Part shown: positions 41,795-50,680 of the stretch, one piece after another
Layout: each line of letters starts with the position of its first letter
Position numbering within the stretch: position 1 is the first letter of the stretch
Origin: Cytophagales bacterium UBA2561
Lineage (GTDB): Bacteria; Bacteroidota; Bacteroidia; Cytophagales; Thermoflexibacteraceae
Direction of reading: 5' to 3'
Assembly: GCA_002340355.1 (NCBI GenBank)
Contig: DDLX01000017.1
Span: 124,001-188,000 of the forward strand
DNA: 64,000 bases
The notes under the pieces: generated by a model
What the model was told of the DNA's origin: nothing
Database searches by the model: none
Seen by the model: the letters and a program-made list of their open reading frames with translations, nothing else
Made by a program: the position numbers and the translations under genes

Positions 41795-42886
41795 CTAGAA
41801 TTTAGGATGATAAATAACCCCTCCTGAATGATCATAACTTGTACCTGTTACAGCAGTCAAACAATTAATTTCTTGACGATAACGTAAAACACCTAAAAAA
41901 GCAAAAACTAAGGCTTCTTTGTAAGCAACTAATTGATTATCAGGAATACAAATTTTGATCTCTCGTGTTTCTATCTCAGATTGGATTTGCTCGACTAAAA
42001 AAGAATTCCATGCCCCACCACCTGTTATTAGCAATTTACTGGGAAGTGATTGGGAAGGATATTTTCGAATAACTTGCCCAATTTGATAGGCAATATGTTT
42101 ACAAAATGTGTATAATTTATCTTCAATTTTTATGGGAAACTGAGTTAAAATAGGTTCAATTTTTTCGATGAACCATTCTTTCCCTAAAGACTTTGGAGGA
42201 TTAGTATTATAAAAATTATCTTGATTGAGTTTTTCAAATAAGTCAGGATTAAAATTTCCTTGTCGGGCTAAATCACCATTTTCGTCATACCTTTTTTCCT
42301 TTTTTTGTGCCAAATAGTTTAATGCCATATTTGCTATACAAATATCAAATGCAATTCTATTTTCTTGATAATCAAAGGAAATGTTGGCAATACCACCCAG
42401 ATTCAAGCAAAAATCATAGTCTGAAAAAAGCAACTTATCACCAATCGGTACAAGTGGCGCACCTTGTCCACCTAAAGCAATGTCTAACCCTCGGAAATCA
42501 CAGATTACAGGTAGTTTTGTTTGAGCGGCAATTTCTGCTCCATAGCCAATTTGTCCATAAATACGATATTCAGGTTGGTGAAAAATAGTATGCCCATGTG
42601 ATGCAATAAAATCAAGATTTAGGTTGTTTTTAACAATAAATTTTTGGGTTTGTTCTCCAAAAAACTTCCCTAATTCAATATCCGTTTGAACATAAACTTG
42701 AGCCGATTTATATTCTAAATGAGCTAGTTTTTGCCTTAATTTTTCGGGATAGGATACGGTTTCCGCTTCGATAATTTGGGCATTCCATTGATTTCGAAGT
42801 TTTTGAATTTGACAAAATGCTATATCCAAACCATCCAAAGAGGTTCCTGACATTAATCCAATAACCTGATAAATTGATTTTTGCAT
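41795..42886 (-). CDS. anmK: Anhydro-N-acetylmuramic acid kinase
   Basis: Phosphorylates and opens 1,6-anhydro-MurNAc to MurNAc-6-phosphate in cell-wall recycling. 363 residues, normal length. 'IGLMSGTSLDGLDIAFC' (phosphate-binding loop), 'IASHGHTIFHQPE', 'VICDFRGLDIALGGQGAPLVP', 'NLGGIANISF', 'AFDICIANMALNYLAQ' and 'LLITGGGAWNSFL' are the family signatures. Other recycling genes (murQ, nagZ) are not in the window. The OLD-type ATPase gene upstream ends 23 bases before the start. Confidence 0.96.
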   Translation of the reverse strand: MQKSIYQVIGLMSGTSLDGLDIAFCQIQKLRNQWNAQIIEAETVSYPEKLRQKLAHLEYKSAQVYVQTDIELGKFFGEQTQKFIVKNNLNLDFIASHGHTIFHQPEYRIYGQIGYGAEIAAQTKLPVICDFRGLDIALGGQGAPLVPIGDKLLFSDYDFCLNLGGIANISFDYQENRIAFDICIANMALNYLAQKKEKRYDENGDLARQGNFNPDLFEKLNQDNFYNTNPPKSLGKEWFIEKIEPILTQFPIKIEDKLYTFCKHIAYQIGQVIRKYPSQSLPSKLLITGGGAWNSFLVEQIQSEIETREIKICIPDNQLVAYKEALVFAFLGVLRYRQEINCLTAVTGTSYDHSGGVIYHPKF

Positions 42887-42909
42887 AATTCTGTAAAGCT
42901 ACTTCCTTT

Positions 42910-44730
42910 TTATCTAAAATATTCCGCAAAAATAAACCGTGTTTTTTCCTGCCAGTTTTCAGGAATATCATCCCAAGTTTTCCATTTATCTACAAATTGA
43001 TAGGCTTGAAAAGGTTTATTTCCTTTCCGAACCTGATAACCTAATTCATCTTCGATACATTCTTCTAACATCAATCGTTTATTTTCATCATTTCCTAACT
43101 CCCTGAGAATTGGCGGATTAAATACTTCTGCTCCTCGCGTTCCTTGATCTCGGTCGTGAATCACAAAAACCGAAATATTCATCAAGTTCAAATATTTTAA
43201 TAATGAAATAATACTAGCTTTCCCATGTGCCTTGATAATTTGAACCTCAGCTAAAGCCTTTTTTCGCTGACTTTCAGGAAATAAAGAAATTGTTTTTTTT
43301 AGTACGATCTCGTCCGTATCACCCTCAACAATGTAAACTTTTCGAGCAAAAAATATCCGAGCGACATAATCATCAATCCGTTGAAGCATTTTGATATAAG
43401 TTTTATCTTCGGCTTGTAGCTTCAAAAATTCATCACTAATATTAAAAGCAGTTATTTTCACGAATTGATTCTGAATCGTTAAATTATTCAAGATTTGGCG
43501 AGGTTTTCGGCTCAGATCAATCATGTATGGTGAATGTGTGCTACAAATAATCTGAGTGTCCGAATTGACCAACTCATAAATCATATTCCGCATTTGATTG
43601 GCAGCATTGGGATGTAAATAAATTTCAGGCTCTTCAAATCCAATCATCAGTGACCTTTGAAATTTATTGGTTTGTTTTCGGCGTTGTGTCCATGTTTCTC
43701 GAAATTTGAGCAATGAAAAAACTACCGTCCGAATCATGCCCGTTCCTTGATGCGAAACAGGAGATTTAATATTGCTGGACATTTGAATATTAAAACTAGG
43801 TTTTAGAACTTTATTTGGATCAGATAAATCGGTTTCGGTATGAATTTTTGAGGTCGGAAAAACTGTTCCTAATGCTTGATTTAGTTCTCTCATCAATTTT
43901 CCAAACTCACTTTTAGTATCTTGAGGATCAAGTTCTTGACTCAGTTTTTCAAGGTACTTTTGTGCTTTTTGATAATTTTCAGATTGTTCTCGAACTTCGG
44001 CAAAAAGCTCATTCATAACTTGGATTAATGCCCCGTTTTTGCTCGTAATTTCATCGGCTTTATCCACTGCAGGAATGAGAATATATTTGGGTAATTTACT
44101 GGTTACATTCCGATGAAATCCCCCAGGATTTTCTTCCCATTTTTCAGTTGTGAGGTCTATATCCCAAATTTCTTCAATTTCATCTAGTAAAATTTTTTCT
44201 TTTTGGGAAATTCGTTTATCAAAATTGGCTTCATGAAATAGGTTTTGAAAGTGTTTTTTAGCAATTCCTTTTTCAATAAAATCAGCAGGAGTTTGACAAT
44301 TTTCAAATTTTGATTTTCGATTTTTAGGATAAGTTAAAATCTCAAATTTAGGTTTTTGCTCAAAATAAAAGGTTTTTCGATAGATTATTTTTAGCCCACT
44401 TTCCTTCTGATTTTCAGGGATATATTTTAATAACCGAGAGGCATTAAATCCTTGAAAATCTAAAATGCTTGGTGATACATTCCGAAATTCACCAGTTAAA
44501 ATTACACGGCTTGCTTGGCGTATATTTTCTTGACGGCGTTGGTCAAATAACATACTGTAATCGTGTTCGGTCAATTTATCGATGCGAGTGGTGAGGAGTA
44601 AATCAATGGCTTTCAGCAAAGAACTTTTGCCTACATTATTTTCACCGATGAGGAAGGTGGCTTGCCCAAATTGGACATGACAATTTATCAACCGTTTATA
44701 ACCTTGAACGTGGAGGGAGTGTAAACGCAT
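42910..44730 (-). CDS. OLD-family ATPase/TOPRIM nuclease
   Basis: 606 residues. Walker A 'IGENNVGKSSLLKAI' (28-42), ABC-type signature and Walker B region 'SLMIGFEEPEIYLHPNA' about 360-377, D/H-loop 'QIICSTHSPYMIDLS', then a TOPRIM domain (about 445-530: 'VYIVEGDTDEIVLKK', 'VIHDRDQG'). Same architecture as P2 OLD and the GajA subunit of Gabija. No adjacent UvrD-type helicase (GajB) is present, so it is a stand-alone class 1 OLD; a role in DNA repair or phage defence is possible but unproven. Reads into anmK. Confidence 0.88.
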   Translation of the reverse strand: MRLHSLHVQGYKRLINCHVQFGQATFLIGENNVGKSSLLKAIDLLLTTRIDKLTEHDYSMLFDQRRQENIRQASRVILTGEFRNVSPSILDFQGFNASRLLKYIPENQKESGLKIIYRKTFYFEQKPKFEILTYPKNRKSKFENCQTPADFIEKGIAKKHFQNLFHEANFDKRISQKEKILLDEIEEIWDIDLTTEKWEENPGGFHRNVTSKLPKYILIPAVDKADEITSKNGALIQVMNELFAEVREQSENYQKAQKYLEKLSQELDPQDTKSEFGKLMRELNQALGTVFPTSKIHTETDLSDPNKVLKPSFNIQMSSNIKSPVSHQGTGMIRTVVFSLLKFRETWTQRRKQTNKFQRSLMIGFEEPEIYLHPNAANQMRNMIYELVNSDTQIICSTHSPYMIDLSRKPRQILNNLTIQNQFVKITAFNISDEFLKLQAEDKTYIKMLQRIDDYVARIFFARKVYIVEGDTDEIVLKKTISLFPESQRKKALAEVQIIKAHGKASIISLLKYLNLMNISVFVIHDRDQGTRGAEVFNPPILRELGNDENKRLMLEECIEDELGYQVRKGNKPFQAYQFVDKWKTWDDIPENWQEKTRFIFAEYFR

Positions 44731-44823
44731 TTTATTTTAAAGATTTTAAGTGGTGACAAAATTCAAAATAATGCCACCACCTGATTTTATTTCAGCAGAA
44801 ATTTAGCTAAAATCTTCAAAATT

Positions 44824-45324
44824 TTACTTCTTTTTATAAGGTTTTTGACCCGTATAATTTCCTGCAGGATTATAATTACAAACCCAAATCGTTTGATTTC
44901 CACAGGTCGCCTTAGCACATCCCACTTGCGTAGTATTTTCCCAAATTACTTGCGTATAATGTCCACATTTCCACCACTCACCCCGACAACTTTGCGTATC
45001 ATAATCAAAATCTTTTCGTTCACTCGCCCACGAATCAACAACACTGGCTGGCGTAGGAGTCATCCCTGAAGCCCAATAAATATTTTCACCGTAGATTTGC
45101 TTCCATTTTCCATCACGAGGGCGATGCTCCATCTTACAACCACGCCGAGCTAATTCATCCGCCCACGCCTGAGCATACTCTGCCAACTCATCCGACCACT
45201 CCAAAGAAGCAATCCCTAACTCGGTGCGCCAATAGTTATGACGGTCAGTAATTTCTTTGGAAGTTTGGGCATTCGCATTGAAACCGAAAAAGGCTAATAC
45301 ACTAAAAATCAATAATTTTTTCAT
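44824..45324 (-). CDS. Secreted CAP-domain (SCP/PR-1-like) protein
   Basis: 166 residues; signal peptide 1-19 (NANAQ). One CAP domain with the eukaryote-like pattern: 'RHNYWRTELGIASLEWSDEL', 'GENIYWASG', 'CGHYTQVIWENTTQVGCAKA', 'WVCNYNPAGNYTGQKPY'. Putative metal-binding His and Glu (HN..., GENIYW, CGHYTQ) are present, and the Cys pairs resemble plant PR-1 disulfides. Closer in look to plant and fungal PR-1 than to the bacterial YkwD group. Function in bacteria unclear; sterol or lipid binding is known for eukaryotic members. Single-gene unit. Confidence 0.92.
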   Translation of the reverse strand: MKKLLIFSVLAFFGFNANAQTSKEITDRHNYWRTELGIASLEWSDELAEYAQAWADELARRGCKMEHRPRDGKWKQIYGENIYWASGMTPTPASVVDSWASERKDFDYDTQSCRGEWWKCGHYTQVIWENTTQVGCAKATCGNQTIWVCNYNPAGNYTGQKPYKKK

Positions 45325-45479
45325 GGGTTTAAAAGTTTATTGTTTGAGAAATTAAAAATGCAGATCTTATGGTTCAAGATACAATTATTTTCTTTGTTTA
45401 GAAGGAAGAATTTTAATTTATTCAAATTTCATTAATATATTATATTTTTTTCTATTTTAAATGATATATGTGAGTATTA

Positions 45480-46520
45480 TCATTTATTCTTTCTGAAATA
45501 TGGTTTTTCCAAATAATAATATAAAAAAGCAGCTAATGCGACAGTCAAGATAAATGCTACAAAATAGTGACTTACAAACTTCAGTGTATTCACTTTATTA
45601 TGGGTAATAACATTCGTGAAGGAATGTGATAAATTGATGCCCCAAATTCCATGAATGACATAAAAAGAGAAACTAATATTACCAATAAAACGCAGAGGCT
45701 TCCATCCAAAAATTCGCTTGGCATATAAATTATCAGCCAAAGCAGAAAGTAATAATAAGGCAAAACCTATTTGCAATAAAATATACATTCCAAAGGTTTG
45801 CTCGCCTTTTATTGCTAGTTCAAAACGTAAATAAATGATTAATAGAACGGCAGGTAAAAATAATGGTTTTACGTATTGTTGTGCTTTTTCCCAGTACTGA
45901 TAATAGATAGATGCAATTGCCATCCCCCATAAAAAAGTACTGAATCGATATAAAATAAATGGTGTAGACTCAAGATTATTAATCCCTATTATGATAATTA
46001 GGATTATAAAAGTAGGTAAATTAAAGGTGTATTTTCGAAATAATAATCCCAAAATCATTGCCCAAAAATAAAAATAAATCTCATAGGTAATTGACCATGT
46101 TACCCAGTTAAAATAAGAGGATTCTTCAAATAATTTTAGATACAATATATTGTCAATAAGGTCTTTATAACTTGTTTGGTGTAGGATAAAGGATATGTTC
46201 GTGAAAAAAAGTACAGGTAACAGGCGTTCATATCTTCGAAAAATAAAAAAAATGGGATGTTGATAACGACGAAGTGATGTGAAAATTAGAAAACCACTAA
46301 GCATAAAAAATAAATCAACGCCACAATGTCCTTCTTGTAAGAATTGGAAATAACGAATTAGAAGAGGCGAAGAAATGGTATAATTATAATCGACATAACG
46401 CAAAAAAAAATGCGTATTGAATACCATAAGCACTGCCCACGCTCGTATTCCCTCCAAAACCTCTAGCCTTTCTGTGGAGTGAAAGTAGTTTTCTGTAATA
46501 AAATTAAATATTTTTTTCAT
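45480..46520 (-). CDS. Acyltransferase 3 family membrane protein (OafA/YrhL-like)
   Basis: 346 residues, about ten membrane helices. 'LEVLEGIRAWAVLMVFNTHF' near the N-terminus (the R..A...V...H motif with catalytic-type His), 'GVDLFFMLSGFLIFTSLRRY' and 'NISFSFYVIHGIWG' are family signatures. Transfers acetyl or similar groups to surface polysaccharide or lipid; the substrate cannot be predicted. Alone in its orientation, divergent from the alpha/beta hydrolase. Confidence 0.88.
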   Translation of the reverse strand: MKKIFNFITENYFHSTERLEVLEGIRAWAVLMVFNTHFFLRYVDYNYTISSPLLIRYFQFLQEGHCGVDLFFMLSGFLIFTSLRRYQHPIFFIFRRYERLLPVLFFTNISFILHQTSYKDLIDNILYLKLFEESSYFNWVTWSITYEIYFYFWAMILGLLFRKYTFNLPTFIILIIIIGINNLESTPFILYRFSTFLWGMAIASIYYQYWEKAQQYVKPLFLPAVLLIIYLRFELAIKGEQTFGMYILLQIGFALLLLSALADNLYAKRIFGWKPLRFIGNISFSFYVIHGIWGINLSHSFTNVITHNKVNTLKFVSHYFVAFILTVALAAFLYYYLEKPYFRKNK

Positions 46521-47057
46521 AAATATTATTTTGTTCTGGTTTTTTTGAAAAAGCTCTTTAAAGGTTATCTAAAAATGTTTGAAAAGTAGCATAAGGTTTT
46601 GGTGTTCGAACCGCCCTAAAGTGGAAATGACACCAGTAATCATCTTAACATAGATATGATTTTCAAGCACCTTCACCTTTATTGGCATTTAGGTAAAACG
46701 GTACCAACAAAAACTATTTTTACCATATAATTAATAATTAGCTTTTTAATCAGAATCTGCAGAATTTTTTGGGAAAATATTTATAATATAACAAGTCTAT
46801 TTACTAAAGATAATAAAAAATTTAGTTTTCTAAATTAAAATCAATTTTCAAATAGTTATAATACATTTTGTATTCCTTTTTATAAATGTAGGGATAAAAC
46901 ATATTGATTTACAAAATGAAATATCAGTTTCGCAAAACTATTTAAATCCGAATATAGGAAACTAAAAAATGGATAACTATTCCTTGAATTTGGATACTTT
47001 TTGAAAAGATACCACACCTACCTTTGTGTCAGTTGATTATTTAAAAATTTAATAATT
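46521..47057. other. 537-base divergent intergenic region
   Basis: Between the acyltransferase (minus) and the alpha/beta hydrolase (plus). AT-rich, no ORF. A perfect -7 box, TACCTTTG at 47019-47026, precedes the hydrolase start by about 30 bases; the nearest TTG (47001-47003) is spaced 15 bases, rather short, so activator help is possible. Confidence 0.45.
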
Positions 47058-47972
47058 ATGACACAAATAACAGAAGCACAATTAGAAGCAATTAAAGGAT
47101 TAGCTCAAGGATTGACAAGGGTGGATCATCCAACACCTGTCTTAGAAGTTCCGTCTGATTATGATATGAAATTTGAAAATGTTTCTTTCACTTCAATGGA
47201 TGGTATTTCTCTATCGGCTTGGTATATCCCTGCTGAAAATTCAAATAAACTCATTATTTGTAATCACCCAATGACTTTTAATCGCTCTGGGTTTCCTGGA
47301 CATTTGGAGCCATGGAGTGCCTTTAGTGATGTAAGAGTCAATTTTCACAAAGTCTATAAAGCACTTCATGATGCGGGTTATAATATATTAACCTATGACT
47401 TACGAAATCATGGCAAAAGTGATTCCGCAGATAATAATGTTTGTGGGGTGGGTTTATTAGAATACCAAGACGTTATAGGGGCAATACAATATGTTCAAGG
47501 TCATCATCAACTAAAAAATATGACAGTTGGTTTGTTTAATCCATGTGCAGGTGGAGATGCTGCTATGGTAGCTATGACCAAACACCCTGAATATTTTGAA
47601 GGTATAAAAGCATTTGTATGTCCACAACCTGCCTCTATGCACATTATGTCCCAAGTTACCTTGAACGGAATGGGACTAGGTGACTATTTAGATCTATTGG
47701 ATGAAGAACAAGTTAAACTTGGTGGATTTAAAAGTAGCGAAATGTCTCCGCACCACTATGCCCCAAATGTAAAAATACCCACTTTTATTATTCAAGTAAA
47801 AGATGATGTCTGGACGATTCCAGATGATGTACAAACTACCTATGACCTGATTGGAACTCAAGACAAAAAACTATTTTGGATTGAGGGAACTACCAAGCGT
47901 TTTGATGGCTACAACTACTTTGGCGAAAATCCAGAAATGATGATTGAGTGGTTTGATAGGTACATGAAATAA
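47058..47972 (+). CDS. Atypical alpha/beta hydrolase with Cys in the nucleophile position
   Basis: 304 residues, cytoplasmic. Fold markers: 'GISLSAWYIPAENSNKLIIC' and 'HGKSDSADNN'. The nucleophile elbow, usually GxSxG, reads 'LFNPCAGGDAAM', so Cys163 replaces Ser. Near the end where a His is expected the sequence is 'IEGTTKRFDGYNYFGENPEM', with no obvious catalytic His. This may be a Cys-nucleophile hydrolase of the dienelactone-hydrolase-like kind, or an inactive member. Lies 379 bases upstream of an AraC regulator reading the same way, a common pairing for regulated catabolic genes. Confidence 0.85.
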   Translation: MTQITEAQLEAIKGLAQGLTRVDHPTPVLEVPSDYDMKFENVSFTSMDGISLSAWYIPAENSNKLIICNHPMTFNRSGFPGHLEPWSAFSDVRVNFHKVYKALHDAGYNILTYDLRNHGKSDSADNNVCGVGLLEYQDVIGAIQYVQGHHQLKNMTVGLFNPCAGGDAAMVAMTKHPEYFEGIKAFVCPQPASMHIMSQVTLNGMGLGDYLDLLDEEQVKLGGFKSSEMSPHHYAPNVKIPTFIIQVKDDVWTIPDDVQTTYDLIGTQDKKLFWIEGTTKRFDGYNYFGENPEMMIEWFDRYMK

Positions 47973-48123
47973 ACACCAAAACAAATTAGTTTTAAGACGA
48001 ATAAAACCTTTTCAACATGAGCAATCTATCAATGAGGAAACTTTGCACAATAGTCCGTACGTTTTTTGTGTAATAAATTTTTAGAGTGTTCATTATTAGT
48101 AAAATGTATTTTATCAATCTCTA

Positions 48124-48204
48124 AACCTCTTTAAAAGGAGACTTTTTTAAAATTTTTGATTTTCAAATAATTACATAAAAGTCTCCTTAGAAGGAGTTTG
48201 GAGG
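48124..48204. repeat. Imperfect inverted repeat between hydrolase and AraC genes
   Basis: Core arms AAGGAGACTTTT (48135-48146) and AAAAGTCTCCTT (48177-48188) are perfect; similarity continues outwards to about 29 nt per arm with mismatches. It may be a two-way terminator or a repeat-element relic. The rest of the 379-base gap (47973-48351) shows nothing further. Confidence 0.5.
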
Positions 48205-48351
48205 GTAAAAAGCTTACGAACTCATGTCCATAGATAAATTTATTAAACAATATGATTAATAAACATCTTTTAAACCATATACATAAGCTAGAAAAATAAG
48301 AAGTACTTCCTCTAAATACATCATTTTGATAGGAAATTAATTTTAATTAAT

Positions 48352-49251
48352 GTGATACATATTATAGGAAACATATCAGAAATGCACCGTTTGCTTAGGC
48401 TACCAAAACCTAAACATCCTTTAATTAGCATTATTGATTTGAAAACAATCAACAGTTCTGCGAATAAGGAAATTTGGAGGCATCATACCACAAAGTTTTA
48501 TTCCATTTCCTTGAAAAATGAAATCACTGGAAAAATAAAATATGGTCAAAACACCTTCGATTTTGATGAGGGTGTTTTATCATGTTTTAGTCCAAATCAA
48601 GTATTATCGGTAGAAGGCATCAACGAGAATGATGTACGGGGATATTCCTTATTATTTAGTCCTGATTTTTTACTAAATCATCCGCTTACCAAAAAGATAA
48701 AACAGTATCAATTCTTTTCTTATGAATTGAAGGAAGCTCTATTTCTTTCGGATAATGAAGAAAAAGCGATTATCCAAATATTTAAAACTATTGAAACAGA
48801 GTACAGCAATAATATTGATGCGTATAGTCAAGAAGCAATCTTAAGTAATATTGATTTATTACTAATATATATTAATCGCTATTATAACAGACAGTTCCTG
48901 ACTAGAAAAAATTATCACCTTGATATACTCAGTAGAGTGGAGCAAATATTAACAGATTACTACCAAAACGAAGAGATAGATAGTTTACCAACAGTACAAT
49001 ACCTAGCCAATGAAGTGCACCTTTCGGCTCCCTACCTTTCGGATATGTTGAAAAATTATACAGGTTTATCCGCCCAACAACACATTCATGAAAGTATTAT
49101 TTATAAAGCAAAAGAACTTCTAACAATTTCAGAACTATCTATTAATCAAATTGCTTATGAATTAGGTTTTCAATATCCCCAATCTTTTCATAAATTATTC
49201 AAAAGAAAAACTAATATTACTCCTTCAAAATTCAGACAATTATATAATTGA
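48352..49251 (+). CDS. AraC-family transcriptional regulator
   Basis: 299 residues, DNA-binding regulator. GTG start at 48352 is preferred over the ATG at 48382 because the first residues ('IGNISEMHRLLRLPKPKHPL') belong to the conserved start of Bacteroidota AraC proteins. N-terminal cupin-like sensing part ('YGQNTFDFDEGVLSCFSPNQ'), C-terminal double helix-turn-helix (about 205-299: 'TVQYLANEVHLSAPYLSDML', 'INQIAYELGFQYPQSFHKLF'). Likely controls the neighbouring alpha/beta hydrolase gene; this is inferred from position. Confidence 0.92.
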   Translation: MIHIIGNISEMHRLLRLPKPKHPLISIIDLKTINSSANKEIWRHHTTKFYSISLKNEITGKIKYGQNTFDFDEGVLSCFSPNQVLSVEGINENDVRGYSLLFSPDFLLNHPLTKKIKQYQFFSYELKEALFLSDNEEKAIIQIFKTIETEYSNNIDAYSQEAILSNIDLLLIYINRYYNRQFLTRKNYHLDILSRVEQILTDYYQNEEIDSLPTVQYLANEVHLSAPYLSDMLKNYTGLSAQQHIHESIIYKAKELLTISELSINQIAYELGFQYPQSFHKLFKRKTNITPSKFRQLYN

Positions 49252-49438
49252 AAGAAGTACCACTACTAACAAAAGTACGAGATAGAGTAAGTCTAGTTTT
49301 CAATATCTTTTCTTTGGTTTTTTAAGATTACATTTCTTAGTAAATATCCACCATGTAATACATTTTATACTCTTCCTTACAGGTGCAAATGAATTCATCA
49401 TACACTAACCTACTCATATTTAGATATCTGAAACCTAT

Positions 49439-49469
49439 TTTGTAAAAATATCCACAGTATGTATCTTTG
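49439..49469 (+). promoter_or_regulatory. Bacteroidota-type promoter for the 49581 operon
   Basis: TTTG at 49439-49442, a 19-base spacer and TATCTTTG at 49462-49469 fit the -33/-7 consensus. The start would be near 49475, giving an untranslated leader of about 105 bases. The rest of the 329-base gap shows nothing notable. Confidence 0.65.
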
Positions 49470-49580
49470 GAGGTTAGCTGTGAATAGGAAAAATGAAGTA
49501 AAAGAATAATTAGCTTTATAATAATTGTTTTGTATTCTGGTAAAGTTGTTTGGTTATATCCTTTCTAAAATTAATGTTTT

Positions 49581-49991
49581 ATGAATCTGATACAAGAGAC
49601 TAAATTTTTTAAATTATATTTTGATGAAAATACTTCTATTGGCAAAATAGATTATACACCCGCTACAGCTACAATGACACATAGTGAATTCAAGGCTATG
49701 GTAATGAAAGAAAAAACTTTATTAGAAATCTGGAAACCAAAACGTTACCTAGCCAATATGATAACCATGCAGTTTGTAATTGTACCCGAACTACAAGATT
49801 GGCTAGTAAAGGAATTTATTCCTGTATTTGCTAAACTAAACGTAGAAAGAATAGCAATGTCAGTTTCTCCTGATATATTTATTGAGGTAGCAGTAGAGCA
49901 AACTATAGATGAAAGTGGTCCCGATCTTCCATTTGAGAACAGACGGTTTCCTTCGGAGGCTGAGGCTATGAATTGGTTACTTGAGGATTAA
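49581..49991 (+). CDS. Small STAS/SpoIIAA-like protein, unknown function
   Basis: 136 residues, soluble. Alternating strands and helices ('FFKLYFDENTSIGKIDYTPA', 'KRYLANMITMQFVIVPELQD', 'VERIAMSVSPDIFIEVAVEQ', 'FPSEAEAMNWLLED') give the look of STAS-type SpoIIAA proteins common in Bacteroidota, the closing 'F.s..EA..WL' being typical of that group. It has a well-placed promoter and lies 29 bases before the next gene, probably one transcript. Function unknown. Confidence 0.65.
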   Translation: MNLIQETKFFKLYFDENTSIGKIDYTPATATMTHSEFKAMVMKEKTLLEIWKPKRYLANMITMQFVIVPELQDWLVKEFIPVFAKLNVERIAMSVSPDIFIEVAVEQTIDESGPDLPFENRRFPSEAEAMNWLLED

Positions 49992-50020
49992 TTTTCAATT
50001 TAGACGTAAAAAAAGGCAAA

Positions 50021-50563
50021 ATGATAGAAGTTCAAAATCGGAGAAGAAAAATCGAAAATATTGAAAAAGACTATCCAAACGCAGTAATTATTGATGTAAC
50101 ATCAAAAGGGAAAATGCCAATGGTCAAATTCAGTCCATTTTATCCTATTGGAAATATACCAATTCCGTTCTCACCAAATAAGTTTTCACAATCTGTTGAA
50201 GGAGTTTGGCAAGGATTAAAAGTTTTTGAAGATTATGATATAGATGAATCTAAATTTGATATTACTTCAATGAAAGGTTTAAAAAGAACTGTTCGAAAAT
50301 TTGGAATACCAAAAGGGCATCGAAGAGGAACCGAAGGAAATCAATTACTTGATTATATAACAGCAAGAAAATTGATTTATCTTCCTGTTTATAAGTGGGT
50401 TTTAGATAATCGGTTAGAAAGAGAAATTGATGAATTGAAAAATGTATCTAAAGATAGCACTCTAATTCTTTTGGATTACGAAACGAATGGAGAAATAGAA
50501 AATCTCAAAAAGCCATTGTCTCATGCTCAACTGATAAAAATGAGATTAGAAGAAAAATTTTAA
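50021..50563 (+). CDS. Conserved hypothetical protein, perhaps DUF6939-like
   Basis: 180 residues, soluble, basic start. The pattern 'VKFSPFYPIGNIPIPFSP' with 'SVEGVWQGLKVFEDYDID' and 'KGLKRTVRKFGIPKGHRRG' is striking and conserved-looking; I associate it with a domain of unknown function (DUF6939) but cannot confirm. The exposed aromatic and basic motifs suggest nucleotide or nucleic acid binding. Second gene of a two-gene unit after the STAS-like gene. Confidence 0.6.
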   Translation: MIEVQNRRRKIENIEKDYPNAVIIDVTSKGKMPMVKFSPFYPIGNIPIPFSPNKFSQSVEGVWQGLKVFEDYDIDESKFDITSMKGLKRTVRKFGIPKGHRRGTEGNQLLDYITARKLIYLPVYKWVLDNRLEREIDELKNVSKDSTLILLDYETNGEIENLKKPLSHAQLIKMRLEEKF

Positions 50564-50680
50564 AAATAAAGGTTCTTAAAGTATTTAAGAAGTGAAAACA
50601 AACCCGTCCGATGTTAAAAACCTGACGAGTTTAAGTTCCTATTAAAAATCAACATTATGATCAATTTTACCCAAAAAAGT

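Noticed and set aside
42910..44730. Gabija defence system
   Set aside because: The OLD-type ATPase resembles GajA, but no UvrD-like GajB gene is adjacent; the neighbours are anmK and a CAP-domain gene.
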